Translations under genes and position numbers: made by a program | Notes under the pieces: model-generated | Told to the model about the DNA's origin: nothing | Database searches by the model: none | What the model saw: only the letters and a program-made list of their open reading frames with translations | DNA from: CAVWDI01 sp046259385 | GTDB taxonomy: Bacteria > Chloroflexota > Anaerolineae > Anaerolineales > UBA4823 | Reading direction: 5' to 3' | DNA: 7,164 nt | Assembly: GCA_046259385.1 (NCBI GenBank) | Contig: JBJYWI010000060.1 | Location: 1 to 7,164, forward strand | In this document: one piece after another, positions 1 to 6,619 of the stretch | Layout: each line of letters starts with the position of its first letter | How positions within the stretch are numbered: the first letter of the stretch is position 1

Positions 1-410
<410 letters not shown>

Positions 411-440
411 CGTGATGCGGAGAACTCGAGACTTGTCACG
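411..440 (+). other. Hairpin in the 23S-5S spacer, next to the 23S 3' end
   Basis: CGTGATG (411-417) pairs with TGTCACG (434-440; two G-U pairs), enclosing a loop that contains CTCGAG. It begins where the mature 23S should end, so it may help position processing of the precursor. That role is inference; the pairing is visible. Confidence 0.3.
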
Positions 441-444
441 TTTA

Positions 445-460
445 TTCAACAAAAGTTGAA
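445..460 (+). other. Small hairpin in the 23S-5S spacer
   Basis: TTCAAC (445-450) and GTTGAA (455-460) form a perfect 6-bp stem closed by an AAAA loop, with a run of five T at 465-469. It resembles a weak terminator, but the stem is short and AT-rich and the 5S gene lies just downstream. A processing or pausing signal is more plausible than real termination. Confidence 0.3.
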
Positions 461-488
461 GTAATTTTTCCTATTCTGTATAAAGAAG

Positions 489-610
489 TCTCTTGGTGAT
501 TGGAGCGACGGAGGTACACCCGGTAACATCCCGAACCCGGTAGTTAAGACCGTCAGCACCGATGGTACTTGGGGGGTAGCCCCCTGGGAGAGTAGGTCAT
601 TGCCAAGGGA
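489..610 (+). rRNA. rrf: 5S ribosomal RNA (complete)
   Basis: 5S rRNA of the large subunit central protuberance, which binds uL5, uL18 and bL25. The closing helix I is visible: TCTCTTGGTG (489-498) pairs with the terminal TGCCAAGGGA (601-610), and one further G-C pair at 488/611 is possible. Internal signatures include CATCCCGAACCCGG (527-540), the CACCGATGGTACT block (about 557-569), and a G-rich/C-rich arm with the GGGAGAGTAGGTCATTGCC 3' segment. The length of about 122 is close to the usual 117-120. It lies about 78 bases after the 23S end, in the standard 23S-5S order, with no tRNA between. Confidence 0.95.
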
Positions 611-617
611 CTTTTTT
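611..617 (+). terminator. T-tract after 5S rRNA
   Basis: CTTTTTT follows directly after the 5S closing helix. No separate hairpin precedes it, so if termination occurs here the 5S helix I or its 3' arm must serve as the stem. If it is inefficient, rRNA transcripts would continue to the hairpin at 776-802. Confidence 0.4.
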
Positions 618-638
618 ATTTGTTTTATCATTAGAAAT

Positions 639-667
639 TTGACGGTTAAGGTTTTATCGGCTATAAT
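639..667 (+). promoter_or_regulatory. Near-consensus sigma-70-type promoter
   Basis: TTGACG (639-644) and TATAAT (662-667) are separated by exactly 17 bases. That is five of six -35 positions, a perfect -10 box and optimal spacing. The start of transcription would fall near 673-675. It faces rpsU-infA and sits just behind the rRNA T-tract, so it probably makes the leader and, with read-through, the rpsU-infA message. Confidence 0.7.
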
Positions 668-673
668 TTACCG

Positions 674-802
674 GAATCGCTGGTTAGCTCTTTTGCCAAT
701 GCTATTAGTAAATAGTTGTAAGGAGAGAGCCTTTAGTCAAATAAAATAGATAAGTTTTACTATCTGAAATAACTTGGCTGGCCCGCGATCGCCAGCTTTT
801 TT
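674..802 (+). ncRNA. Candidate small RNA or attenuated leader upstream of rpsU
   Basis: This stretch of about 129 bases lies between a strong promoter and an intrinsic terminator and holds no convincing reading frame. By eye it folds well. GCTCTTTT (687-694) pairs with GAGAGAGC (723-730, two G-U pairs), enclosing a hairpin of CAA/TTG (697-699/716-718) and CTATT/AATAG (702-706/711-715) with an AGTA loop. A weaker TAGATA/TATCTG hairpin sits at 747-766. It could be a free-standing sRNA, a 5' leader whose terminator controls rpsU-infA, or the trailer of the rRNA transcript. I do not recognise a known riboswitch, 6S, SRP or tmRNA signature. Confidence 0.4.
776..802 (+). terminator. Intrinsic terminator upstream of rpsU
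   Basis: GCTGGC (777-782) and GCCAGC (791-796) form a GC-rich stem around an 8-base loop, extended by a G-U pair (776/797), followed by six T (797-802). This is a clear Rho-independent signal. It lies before rpsU and not after a gene, so it ends either the leader RNA begun at about 674 or read-through from the rRNA operon. Confidence 0.75.
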
Positions 803-857
803 GTTTATTGGATAGTGGCAATATTGCTGATTTATTACTTACAGAAAATTTACCTAA

Positions 858-869
858 AAAGGAGGTGAT
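858..869 (+). promoter_or_regulatory. Extended Shine-Dalgarno of rpsU
   Basis: AAAGGAGGTGAT matches the complement of the canonical bacterial 16S 3' end over 12 bases, far more than the usual 4-6. GGAGG ends 8 bases before TTG at 874, ideal spacing. It fixes the start at that TTG and rejects the upstream in-frame TTG at 808. Confidence 0.85.
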
Positions 870-873
870 ATTT

Positions 874-1071
874 TTGACAACGGTAACACTCAAACCTAAT
901 GAATCTCAAGAACAACTCTTTCGAAGGTTTCGAAAGAGAGTTGCCAAGAGTGGGGTATTGAGTACAGTTCGGCGTAAGCGCTGGTTTGTCTCAAAGAGCG
1001 AATTGCGCAGAATTAATAAGAAAAAATCGATCAGACGGATGAAACGCCGTAATTATTACAACAATAGATAA
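874..1071 (+). CDS. rpsU: Small ribosomal subunit protein bS21
   Basis: bS21 is a small, very basic protein of the 30S platform. It lies near the 16S 3' end and anti-Shine-Dalgarno region and assists initiation. The 65-residue product starts MTTVTLKPNESQEQLFRRF and carries the family pattern: an acidic-then-basic N-terminal helix (residues 9-25), the VRRKRWF block (32-38), and an Arg/Lys-rich tail ending RRMKRRNYYNNR. E. coli bS21 has 71 residues. The start is TTG at 874, chosen because an exceptionally long Shine-Dalgarno stands 8 bases upstream and the protein then begins as family members do; an upstream in-frame TTG at 808 would add 22 unrelated residues. infA follows 72 bases later, probably on the same mRNA. 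Odd points are the non-ATG start and a strong hairpin within codons 14-24. Confidence 0.93.
   Translation: MTTVTLKPNESQEQLFRRFRKRVAKSGVLSTVRRKRWFVSKSELRRINKKKSIRRMKRRNYYNNR
913..943 (+). other. Strong hairpin inside the rpsU coding sequence
   Basis: CTCTTTCGAA (916-925) and TTCGAAAGAG (929-938) form a perfect 10-bp stem with a GGT loop. Skipping the two bases A939-G940 allows three more pairs (CAA 913-915 with TTG 941-943). The stem arises from two copies of TTTCGAA coding two Phe-Arg pairs. It begins about 40 bases into the gene, close enough to affect initiation or to be a protein binding site, but it could simply be a codon-level coincidence. Confidence 0.6.
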
Positions 1072-1094
1072 TCAATATCTTATTATCCGTCACA

Positions 1095-1107
1095 ACGAAT
1101 CATTCGT
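1095..1107. repeat. 13-base palindrome between rpsU and infA
   Basis: ACGAATCATTCGT is perfectly symmetric about its central C (1101). It sits mid-way in the 72-base rpsU-infA gap, upstream of the infA ribosome-binding site. As RNA it makes only a 4-bp stem, so a DNA-level operator is conceivable; no known regulator motif is recognised. Confidence 0.3.
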
Positions 1108-1143
1108 AGTGAACGAAGAAATGTTTGCAATTTGGAGGAGATA

Positions 1144-1398
1144 ATGGCTAAAGTCGAAGAAAAAATTACGGTTGAAGGAACTGTAATTGAAGCGCTCCCG
1201 GGCACTCAGTTTAAGGTGCGGCTTGACAATGATCATGAAATTCTGGCGTACCCATCGGGCAAAATGAGAAAATATTACATCCGGATATTACTGGGAGACC
1301 GTGTTCAGGTCGAGATTTCCCCTTACGACTTAACACGCGGCCGGATTATTTACCGGTTCAAGAAACAGTCTCAAAGCCAGCAGTCAGCCCAGAATTAA
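1144..1398 (+). CDS. infA: Translation initiation factor IF-1
   Basis: IF-1 is a single OB-fold (S1-like) protein that covers the 30S A site during initiation and works with IF-2 and IF-3. The 84-residue product shows the family pattern throughout: VEGTVIEALPGTQFKVRL (9-26), the HEILAYPSGKMRKYYIRIL core (31-49), GDRVQVEISPYDLTRGRI (51-68) and the closing IYRFK (69-73). The usual length is 72-73, so the last 11 residues, rich in Gln and Ser, are an extra tail. The start is ATG 1144, preceded at 5 bases by GGAGG (1134-1138); the in-frame TTG at 1132 overlaps that site and is rejected. infA commonly sits in the large ribosomal-protein cluster; here it follows rpsU beside an rRNA operon. A bidirectional terminator lies 95 bases downstream. 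Confidence 0.96.
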   Translation: MAKVEEKITVEGTVIEALPGTQFKVRLDNDHEILAYPSGKMRKYYIRILLGDRVQVEISPYDLTRGRIIYRFKKQSQSQQSAQN

Positions 1399-1492
1399 TA
1401 TAAGAATGTACAGTAATCCTGGTCTGAATAGCAATATAGACTTTCCTTCTTAAATTAATCCGTTATCCTCTCCATTTTATTTTTAAATCGAT

Positions 1493-1535
1493 AACAATAA
1501 ACCCCCGAAAGTATAAATTTCGGGGGTTTATTGTT
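1493..1535. terminator. Bidirectional terminator between infA and the DHOD-like gene
   Basis: Two perfect 18-base arms (1493-1510 and 1518-1535) enclose a 7-base loop; the core is CCCCCGAAA/TTTCGGGGG. On the + strand the stem leads into TTTTT (1534-1538), a clear end for rpsU-infA. On the - strand the arm ends TTTATTGTT, so it can also end the nifJ operon, whose last stop codon is 34 bases away. The rest of the gap 1399-1568 holds nothing else recognisable. Confidence 0.9.
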
Positions 1536-1568
1536 TTTCAGCTATTTCAGAAAATTTCCAATTCTTGC

Positions 1569-2558
1569 TCAATAAGAACTCAGCACTTTCATATAATTTG
1601 CGCGTTCAAATTTTTGCGGTACCGCTACAGCACCCTGGCTCATACTCCCTTTCATCTGGTTTATCGAATCGTATTCATGCTCCACCATCCACCCTTTCAT
1701 TTCGGAGATTATATGCGCGGCACTTTCGATTCCGTTTTGTAGGAATTCGGATGCGATCGTAGTCACGCTTGCGCCAGCCATGACTGCTTTAAGGACGTCC
1801 TGTGCGGTGTGGACACCGCTTGTAAGTGCAAAGTCTAGCTGAATACGACCGTAAAGGATCGCAATCCATCTCAACGGAAGTCGCATTTCATCTGAATCGC
1901 TCAGGATCAAATTTGGAACAACTTCCAATTCTTCCAGGTCAAAGTCCGGCTGATAGAAGCGGTTGAATAGAATCAATCCATTTATGCCTGTCTCCTGCAA
2001 GCGTTTGGCAAAATTTGGCAGCGCAGTAATGAAAGGACTTAATTTGACAGCCAAAGGGATTTTGACTTTATCCCGTACGCCACCTACCAGGCGCAGATAT
2101 TGTTCCTCCAATTCACTGCTGGTTAGATTGATATCTGTTGGCAGATAATAGATGTTTAATTCGAGCCCATCCGCTCCTGCGTCTTCAATTTTCTGGGCGT
2201 ACTCAATCCAACCCGTGTTTGAAACACCGTTCAGGCTGCCGATTACCGGAATTTCCAGCGCCTTTTTAATGTTACTCAAATGGTCGATATAGGTATCTGG
2301 TCCGATTGTATACTGACCGAAATCCGGCAGATAATCCAGTGCTTCAGCAAAAGAATCTGTACCACGCATCAAGTCCTCATGGTGGATTAAACTTTCGCGC
2401 ATGATTTGTTCTTCAAAAAGCGAGTACATTACAATGGCGGAAACGCCTGCATCCTGTAATTTCAAGGTGGTTTCGACTTTTTGGGAAAGCGGCGATGAGG
2501 AAGCAACGACCGGGTTTTTCAATTGTAATCCTAGGTATGATGTCGTGAGATCAACCAT
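1569..2558 (-). CDS. Dihydroorotate dehydrogenase-like flavoprotein, second gene of the nifJ operon
   Basis: This is an FMN-binding TIM-barrel protein of the DHOD superfamily (329 residues), of the kind often annotated only as 'dihydroorotate dehydrogenase-like'. Visible motifs: KNPVVASSSPLS (14-25), GSLNG (107-111), ELNIYYLPTD (133-142), AVKLSPF with the flavin-contacting Lys (170-176), LFNRFYQPDFD (197-207), and the phosphate-binding end LTSGVHTAQDVLKAVMAGAS (245-264). At the site where true class 1 DHODs carry N-x-S-C-P-N with the catalytic Cys, it reads LNIYYLP, so pyrimidine synthesis is doubtful. Start: ATG at 2558 is 8 bases from AAAGGA (2572-2567); ATG at 2564 would be only 2 bases away. 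It lies 63 bases after nifJ on the same strand, suggesting an operon and a redox task linked to pyruvate or ferredoxin. The substrate is unknown. Confidence 0.85.
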   Translation of the reverse strand: MVDLTTSYLGLQLKNPVVASSSPLSQKVETTLKLQDAGVSAIVMYSLFEEQIMRESLIHHEDLMRGTDSFAEALDYLPDFGQYTIGPDTYIDHLSNIKKALEIPVIGSLNGVSNTGWIEYAQKIEDAGADGLELNIYYLPTDINLTSSELEEQYLRLVGGVRDKVKIPLAVKLSPFITALPNFAKRLQETGINGLILFNRFYQPDFDLEELEVVPNLILSDSDEMRLPLRWIAILYGRIQLDFALTSGVHTAQDVLKAVMAGASVTTIASEFLQNGIESAAHIISEMKGWMVEHEYDSINQMKGSMSQGAVAVPQKFERANYMKVLSSY

Positions 2559-2621
2559 ATTCATTTTCCTTTATATGTTGTAATTTTGCCAGAATTAATG
2601 CAGCTTCATGTCCGCAGAAAG

Positions 2622-5600
2622 TTATTCTTCCTGTTCTTCCTGCTGGCTGTTATAGTGCATTGCAGCCATCTGCTTGTATAAATCCCAGCGGTTTTTTGCA
2701 TCATTTTGAGCCAGCTTCATAAGCGCTTCAGCTCGTTGTTCATTGCTCTGTAAGAGCATCCTGTACCGGGTTTCATTGTAGGCGTATTTACTAACCGGGA
2801 TTGTGGGCGCTTTTGAATCGATCTTTAACGGGTTTTTTCCTTCATCGATTAACGCAGGATTGAAGCGGTAGAGAGGCCATGCTCCAGATTGAACCGCCAG
2901 TTTTTGCTGTTCCAATCCGTTTCTGAGATCAAAACCATGCGCAATACAATGGCTGTAAGCAATAATCAACGAAGGACCATCATACGCGTCAGCTTCCAGA
3001 AAAGCACTCAGAGTTTGCTGGTCGCTTGCTCCGAATGCCACGTGTGCGACATAAACATAACCGTACGCCATCGCAATCATCCCAAGATCTTTCTTTGGCA
3101 ATCCTTTGCCCTGGGCTGCAAACTTTGCTACCGCGGCTCTTGGGGTAGCTTTAGAAGCCTGTCCGCCGGTGTTTGAATAAACTTCTGTATCCATAACCAG
3201 GACATTCACATTTCGTCCAGACGCCAGAACATGGTCAAGTCCGCCGTAACCAATATCGTATGCCCATCCGTCACCGCCGAGTATCCAGACACTCTTGCGA
3301 ACCAGCATATCAGCAAGACTCAACAAATCACGCGCTTTTGGATTATCCAAGGTGCTGAGCTTTTGTTTGAGGGTAGCAACTCTTTCACGTTGTTTTTTAA
3401 TACCTTCTTCACTGGTCTGATCAGCGTTTAACAGTTCATCGACGAGACCAGTCTCTAATACGCCGGCAAAACCAGGGAGTAATTCACGCGCATATTCAAT
3501 CTGCTTATCGACTGTCAATCGCATCCCTAACCCGAATTCAGCATTGTCTTCAAAAAGCGAATTTGACCAGGCGGGTCCGCGACCCTCCCTATTTTTCGCC
3601 CAGGGGGTTGTTGGAAGATTCCCACAATAAATTGAGGAGCATCCGGTCGCATTTGCGACAATGATCCGGTCACCAAATAACTGGCTGAGCAGTTTTACAT
3701 ATGGCGTTTCGCCGCATCCAGCGCACGCGCCTGAGAATTCGAAAAGTGGGGTCAATAACTGGGAATTCTTAACTGTTTTCAGGCTTATTTGGGTACGGTC
3801 TACCTCTGGGATTTTCAAGAAATATTCCCACTTATTGCGTTCACGCTCGCGTATTGGCGGTTGGTCTGCCATATTTAACGCCTTACGCCCGACCTGGCTT
3901 TTATCTTTCGCCGGGCATACTTCAATACATAGACCACATCCTGTGCAGTCCTCAGGTGCAACAGCCAGGGTGTATTTTTTACCCGGAAATTCCTTCCATC
4001 GGGCTTCAACTGCTTCCCAGCCATCGGGAGCATCTTCAAGATAAGATGCATCATAAACCTTTTCACGAATGACTGCATGCGGGCAGACGAAAACACATTT
4101 TCCGCACTGGATGCAGAGATCTGGTTCCCATGCAGGGATCTCAAGGGAGATATTACGTTTCTCCCACATTGTTGTGGATGTCGGGTAAGTTCCGTCATCT
4201 GGGAACACGCTGACCGGCAGGCTGTCCCCATCTCTTGCAATGATTGTCCCAAGGACTTCCTGGACAAATTCTGGGGCTTCCGCAGGGACAGGTAAACGGC
4301 GAGTAGTTGTGCTGGTCACTTCTCCTGGAACTTCAACTTCATGAAGATTGTCCAATGCATTATCTACGGCTTCAAAATTTCTCTGTACTACTGCTTCTCC
4401 CCTTTTACCGTAGGTTTTCTTGATCGCCGTTTTTATCTCAGCAATCGCCTGTTCGCGAGGTAATACGCCGCTGATGGCAAAGAAGCAGGTCTGCATGATT
4501 GTGTTGATACGTTTTCCCATTCCGGTTTTCTCGGCGACTTCATAGGCATCAATTACGTAAAACTTCAATTTTTTCTCTAGAATTGCTTCCTGTGTTTCGC
4601 GTGGCAGTTTATCCCAGACCTGATCAGGACCGTAAATACTGTTCAGAAGAAAAACAGCGCCCGGCATGGCGAATTTGAGAACGTCGAATCTCTCTAGGAA
4701 GGTAAACTGATGGCATGCGACAAAATTGGCTTTATCAACCAGATAGGGAGCTTTTATCGGATCAGGTCCGAACCGTAAGTGGGATATTGTGACAGCCCCC
4801 GATTTTCGGGAGTCATATACAAAGAATCCCTGGGCAAAATTGTCGGTTTCTTCTCCAATAATTTTGATCGAGTTTTTATTTGCGCCAACAGTTCCATCTG
4901 CACCCAAGCCCCAGAAAACACAACGAACAGTTTCGGGAGATTCGATATTGAATTCAGCATCAAATTCAATACTGGTATTGGTCACATCATCTGTGATCCC
5001 GACAGTGAAATGGCGTTTTGGTTCCTCTTTCGACATTTCATCGAAAATTCCTTTCACCATTGCGGGTGTGAATTCTTTGGATGAAAGTCCGTAGCGGCCT
5101 CCTATAACAGTTGGCGGCTTTTCGGTAAATGAAGCTTCTGAAATGACGTTGACAACATCAAGATAAAGCGGTTCACCTAAACTGCCCGGTTCCTTGGTTC
5201 TATCGAGAACGGCTATTGTTTTGACTGTTTTGGGAAGCGCATTCAGGAAGTGTTGTGCAGAAAATGGGCGGTAAAGATGAACTGTAATTGCCCCGACCTT
5301 TTTTCCCAGATTCGATAAGTACTTAGTGGTTTCGGTTGCTGTTATAGAACCCGAACCCATTATCACAATAACCTTGTCAGCATCCGGGGCGCCTGTATAT
5401 TCAAATAATTTATATTCTCTTCCAGTGACTTCAGCGAATTTTTTCATTGTTTCCGCAACTATCCCCGGGCAAGCATTGTAGTAAGGATTTACTGATTCGC
5501 GTGCCTGGAAAAATACATCCGGGTTTTGAGCTGTGCCACGGATAACTGGGTGATCAGGTGATAGGGCGCGAGCTCTATGTGCCTGGACCCATTTATCCTG

Positions 5601-6185
5601 AATCATCTTCCGGATCTGATCATCACTGATTTGTTTTATTTTATTAATTTCGTGTGAAGTTCTAAATCCCTCAAAAAAATGTACGAATGGAACCCGAGCT
5701 TGTAATGTTGAGGCGTGGGCGATCAAAGCCATGTCCTGTGCTTCTTGAATGGATCCGGACGCTAATAAAGCGAATCCGGTTGCTCGGGTGGCCATTACAT
5801 CAGAGTGATCGCCGAAAATGGACAGCGCCTGTGCAGCAACGGACCGGGCAGAAACATGAAATACAGCCGGAGTCAATTCACCGGCTATCTTATACATATT
5901 TGGAATCATGAGCAGCAAACCTTGCGAGGCGGTGAATGTTGTCGTCAATGATCCCGTTTGCAGTGCGCCATGGACTGCACCGGCTGCCCCACCCTCAGAT
6001 TGCATTTCAATGACAAGTGGGACAGTACCCCAGATGTTTGTCCTTCCTAAAGCTGACCATTCATCAGCGAATTCCCCCATTGAGGAAGATGGTGTAATTG
6101 GGTATATAGCGATAACTTCACTTAATTTATGCGCTACATAAGCGGTTGCTTCATTCCCATCTATTGTGATAATTGAATCTTTCAT
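2622..6185 (-). CDS. nifJ: Pyruvate:ferredoxin (flavodoxin) oxidoreductase
   Basis: This cytoplasmic enzyme converts pyruvate and CoA to acetyl-CoA and CO2, reducing ferredoxin or flavodoxin, and is reversible in many anaerobes. The 1187-residue chain is the fused single-subunit form. In order: the N-terminal thiamine-domain with YPITPSS (28-34) and SEGG with the activating Glu64; the transketolase-C-like domain (about 255-390); the gamma-type domain from about 422 with WGLGADGTVGANKNS; the two-cluster ferredoxin domain with Cys 691, 694, 697, 701 and 747, 750, 753, 757; and the thiamine-diphosphate domain with GDGWAYDIG (971-979) and YSNTGGQ (1003-1009). Proximal-cluster ligands are present at Cys 821, 824, 849 and 1080 (YSHCIAHG). 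The C-terminal extension (domain VII) of the Desulfovibrio enzyme is absent, as in most homologues. Start: ATG 6185 lies 6 bases after GGAG; ATG 6188 and TTG 6197 fit less well. Confidence 0.97.
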   Translation of the reverse strand: MKDSIITIDGNEATAYVAHKLSEVIAIYPITPSSSMGEFADEWSALGRTNIWGTVPLVIEMQSEGGAAGAVHGALQTGSLTTTFTASQGLLLMIPNMYKIAGELTPAVFHVSARSVAAQALSIFGDHSDVMATRATGFALLASGSIQEAQDMALIAHASTLQARVPFVHFFEGFRTSHEINKIKQISDDQIRKMIQDKWVQAHRARALSPDHPVIRGTAQNPDVFFQARESVNPYYNACPGIVAETMKKFAEVTGREYKLFEYTGAPDADKVIVIMGSGSITATETTKYLSNLGKKVGAITVHLYRPFSAQHFLNALPKTVKTIAVLDRTKEPGSLGEPLYLDVVNVISEASFTEKPPTVIGGRYGLSSKEFTPAMVKGIFDEMSKEEPKRHFTVGITDDVTNTSIEFDAEFNIESPETVRCVFWGLGADGTVGANKNSIKIIGEETDNFAQGFFVYDSRKSGAVTISHLRFGPDPIKAPYLVDKANFVACHQFTFLERFDVLKFAMPGAVFLLNSIYGPDQVWDKLPRETQEAILEKKLKFYVIDAYEVAEKTGMGKRINTIMQTCFFAISGVLPREQAIAEIKTAIKKTYGKRGEAVVQRNFEAVDNALDNLHEVEVPGEVTSTTTRRLPVPAEAPEFVQEVLGTIIARDGDSLPVSVFPDDGTYPTSTTMWEKRNISLEIPAWEPDLCIQCGKCVFVCPHAVIREKVYDASYLEDAPDGWEAVEARWKEFPGKKYTLAVAPEDCTGCGLCIEVCPAKDKSQVGRKALNMADQPPIRERERNKWEYFLKIPEVDRTQISLKTVKNSQLLTPLFEFSGACAGCGETPYVKLLSQLFGDRIIVANATGCSSIYCGNLPTTPWAKNREGRGPAWSNSLFEDNAEFGLGMRLTVDKQIEYARELLPGFAGVLETGLVDELLNADQTSEEGIKKQRERVATLKQKLSTLDNPKARDLLSLADMLVRKSVWILGGDGWAYDIGYGGLDHVLASGRNVNVLVMDTEVYSNTGGQASKATPRAAVAKFAAQGKGLPKKDLGMIAMAYGYVYVAHVAFGASDQQTLSAFLEADAYDGPSLIIAYSHCIAHGFDLRNGLEQQKLAVQSGAWPLYRFNPALIDEGKNPLKIDSKAPTIPVSKYAYNETRYRMLLQSNEQRAEALMKLAQNDAKNRWDLYKQMAAMHYNSQQEEQEE

Positions 6186-6272
6186 CATTAGCTCCAATGT
6201 CTTCTATTCTATTGGGATCTGAATAAATATGACCCAAATAATGGATTTTATGCATGTAAGCGTTATTGTCGG

Positions 6273-6301
6273 AATATAAGTGTAGTATTCATTTATGACA
6301 C
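6273..6301 (-). promoter_or_regulatory. Candidate nifJ promoter
   Basis: Read on the - strand, GTGTCA (6301-6296, four of six -35 positions) and TATATT (6278-6273, five of six -10 positions) are 17 bases apart, with an expected start near 6266. That would give nifJ a leader of about 80 bases. The match is moderate in an AT-rich region, where such matches arise by chance. Confidence 0.35.
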
Positions 6302-6368
6302 CTGAAAGTTATATAAGACATAAAAATATCCTGTGACTTGTCATATTCTTAAATTTTTCATAAATCTC

Positions 6369-6401
6369 TATCGAATCAAAAAAAATCTTTGAATTTCGGT
6401 A
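6369..6401. repeat. Imperfect inverted repeat (bulged hairpin)
   Basis: TATCGAATCAAA (6369-6380) pairs with TTTGA (6388-6392) and TTCGGTA (6395-6401), giving 12 pairs with one G-U and a two-base bulge around a 7-base loop. There is no adjoining T-tract on either strand, so a classic terminator is unlikely. Confidence 0.35.
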
Positions 6402-6423
6402 GTTATTAATTGGTTTTACCCTG

Positions 6424-6454
6424 AATCAAGGGCATGCATCTTGCAATCTTGATT
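6424..6454. repeat. Inverted repeat AATCAAG/CTTGATT
   Basis: AATCAAG (6424-6430) and CTTGATT (6448-6454) are perfect inverted arms with 17 bases between them. The spacer contains the palindrome GCATGC (6432-6437) and another CTTG (6440-6443) that could also pair with the left arm. It could be a regulator site shared by the divergent genes. No known regulator consensus is recognised. Confidence 0.35.
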
Positions 6455-6619
6455 ATATTTGAATTTAGGTTGTGCATTTTTGTAGAAACCATGACGTTTT
6501 AATTAGTCACTTTGGCGCGATTCTTGGTTGTTATTTCAGAATCGAGCATGTTCCATTTTGTTTGCTGGACTGCATTTTTTTAATAGGTGTAAACTCTCAG
6601 TCACTTGTTTTGCTAAATT

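Larger units (their letters stand above)
6198..6619. other. AT-rich divergent intergenic region
   Basis: These 422 bases between the divergent nifJ and MutL-like genes contain no recognisable gene, RNA gene or mobile element. They hold the candidate nifJ promoter (6273-6301), a bulged hairpin (6369-6401) and an inverted repeat (6424-6454). I see no good promoter or ribosome-binding site for the + strand gene at 6620. Confidence 0.6.

Noticed and set aside
411..488. A possible tRNA between 23S and 5S.
   Set aside because: The spacer is about 78 bases but shows no TTCRA T-loop, anticodon arm or acceptor pairing.
446..631. A - strand open frame across the 5S gene.
   Set aside because: It is antisense to a structurally clear 5S rRNA; chance openness.
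674..802. A known riboswitch, 6S, SRP or tmRNA gene.
   Set aside because: No signature of these classes is visible; listed only as a candidate leader or sRNA.
808..873. An in-frame upstream TTG would extend bS21 by 22 residues.
   Set aside because: The added residues are unlike the family and would include the extended Shine-Dalgarno as coding sequence; TTG 874 has ideal spacing.
1132..1143. TTG start four codons before the infA ATG.
   Set aside because: It overlaps the GGAGG ribosome-binding site, and IF-1 proteins normally begin MAK.
3661..4295. Several open frames antisense or out of frame within nifJ, the longest about 130 codons.
   Set aside because: They lie wholly inside a gene with complete conserved motifs and show no family features of their own; they are reading-frame shadows.
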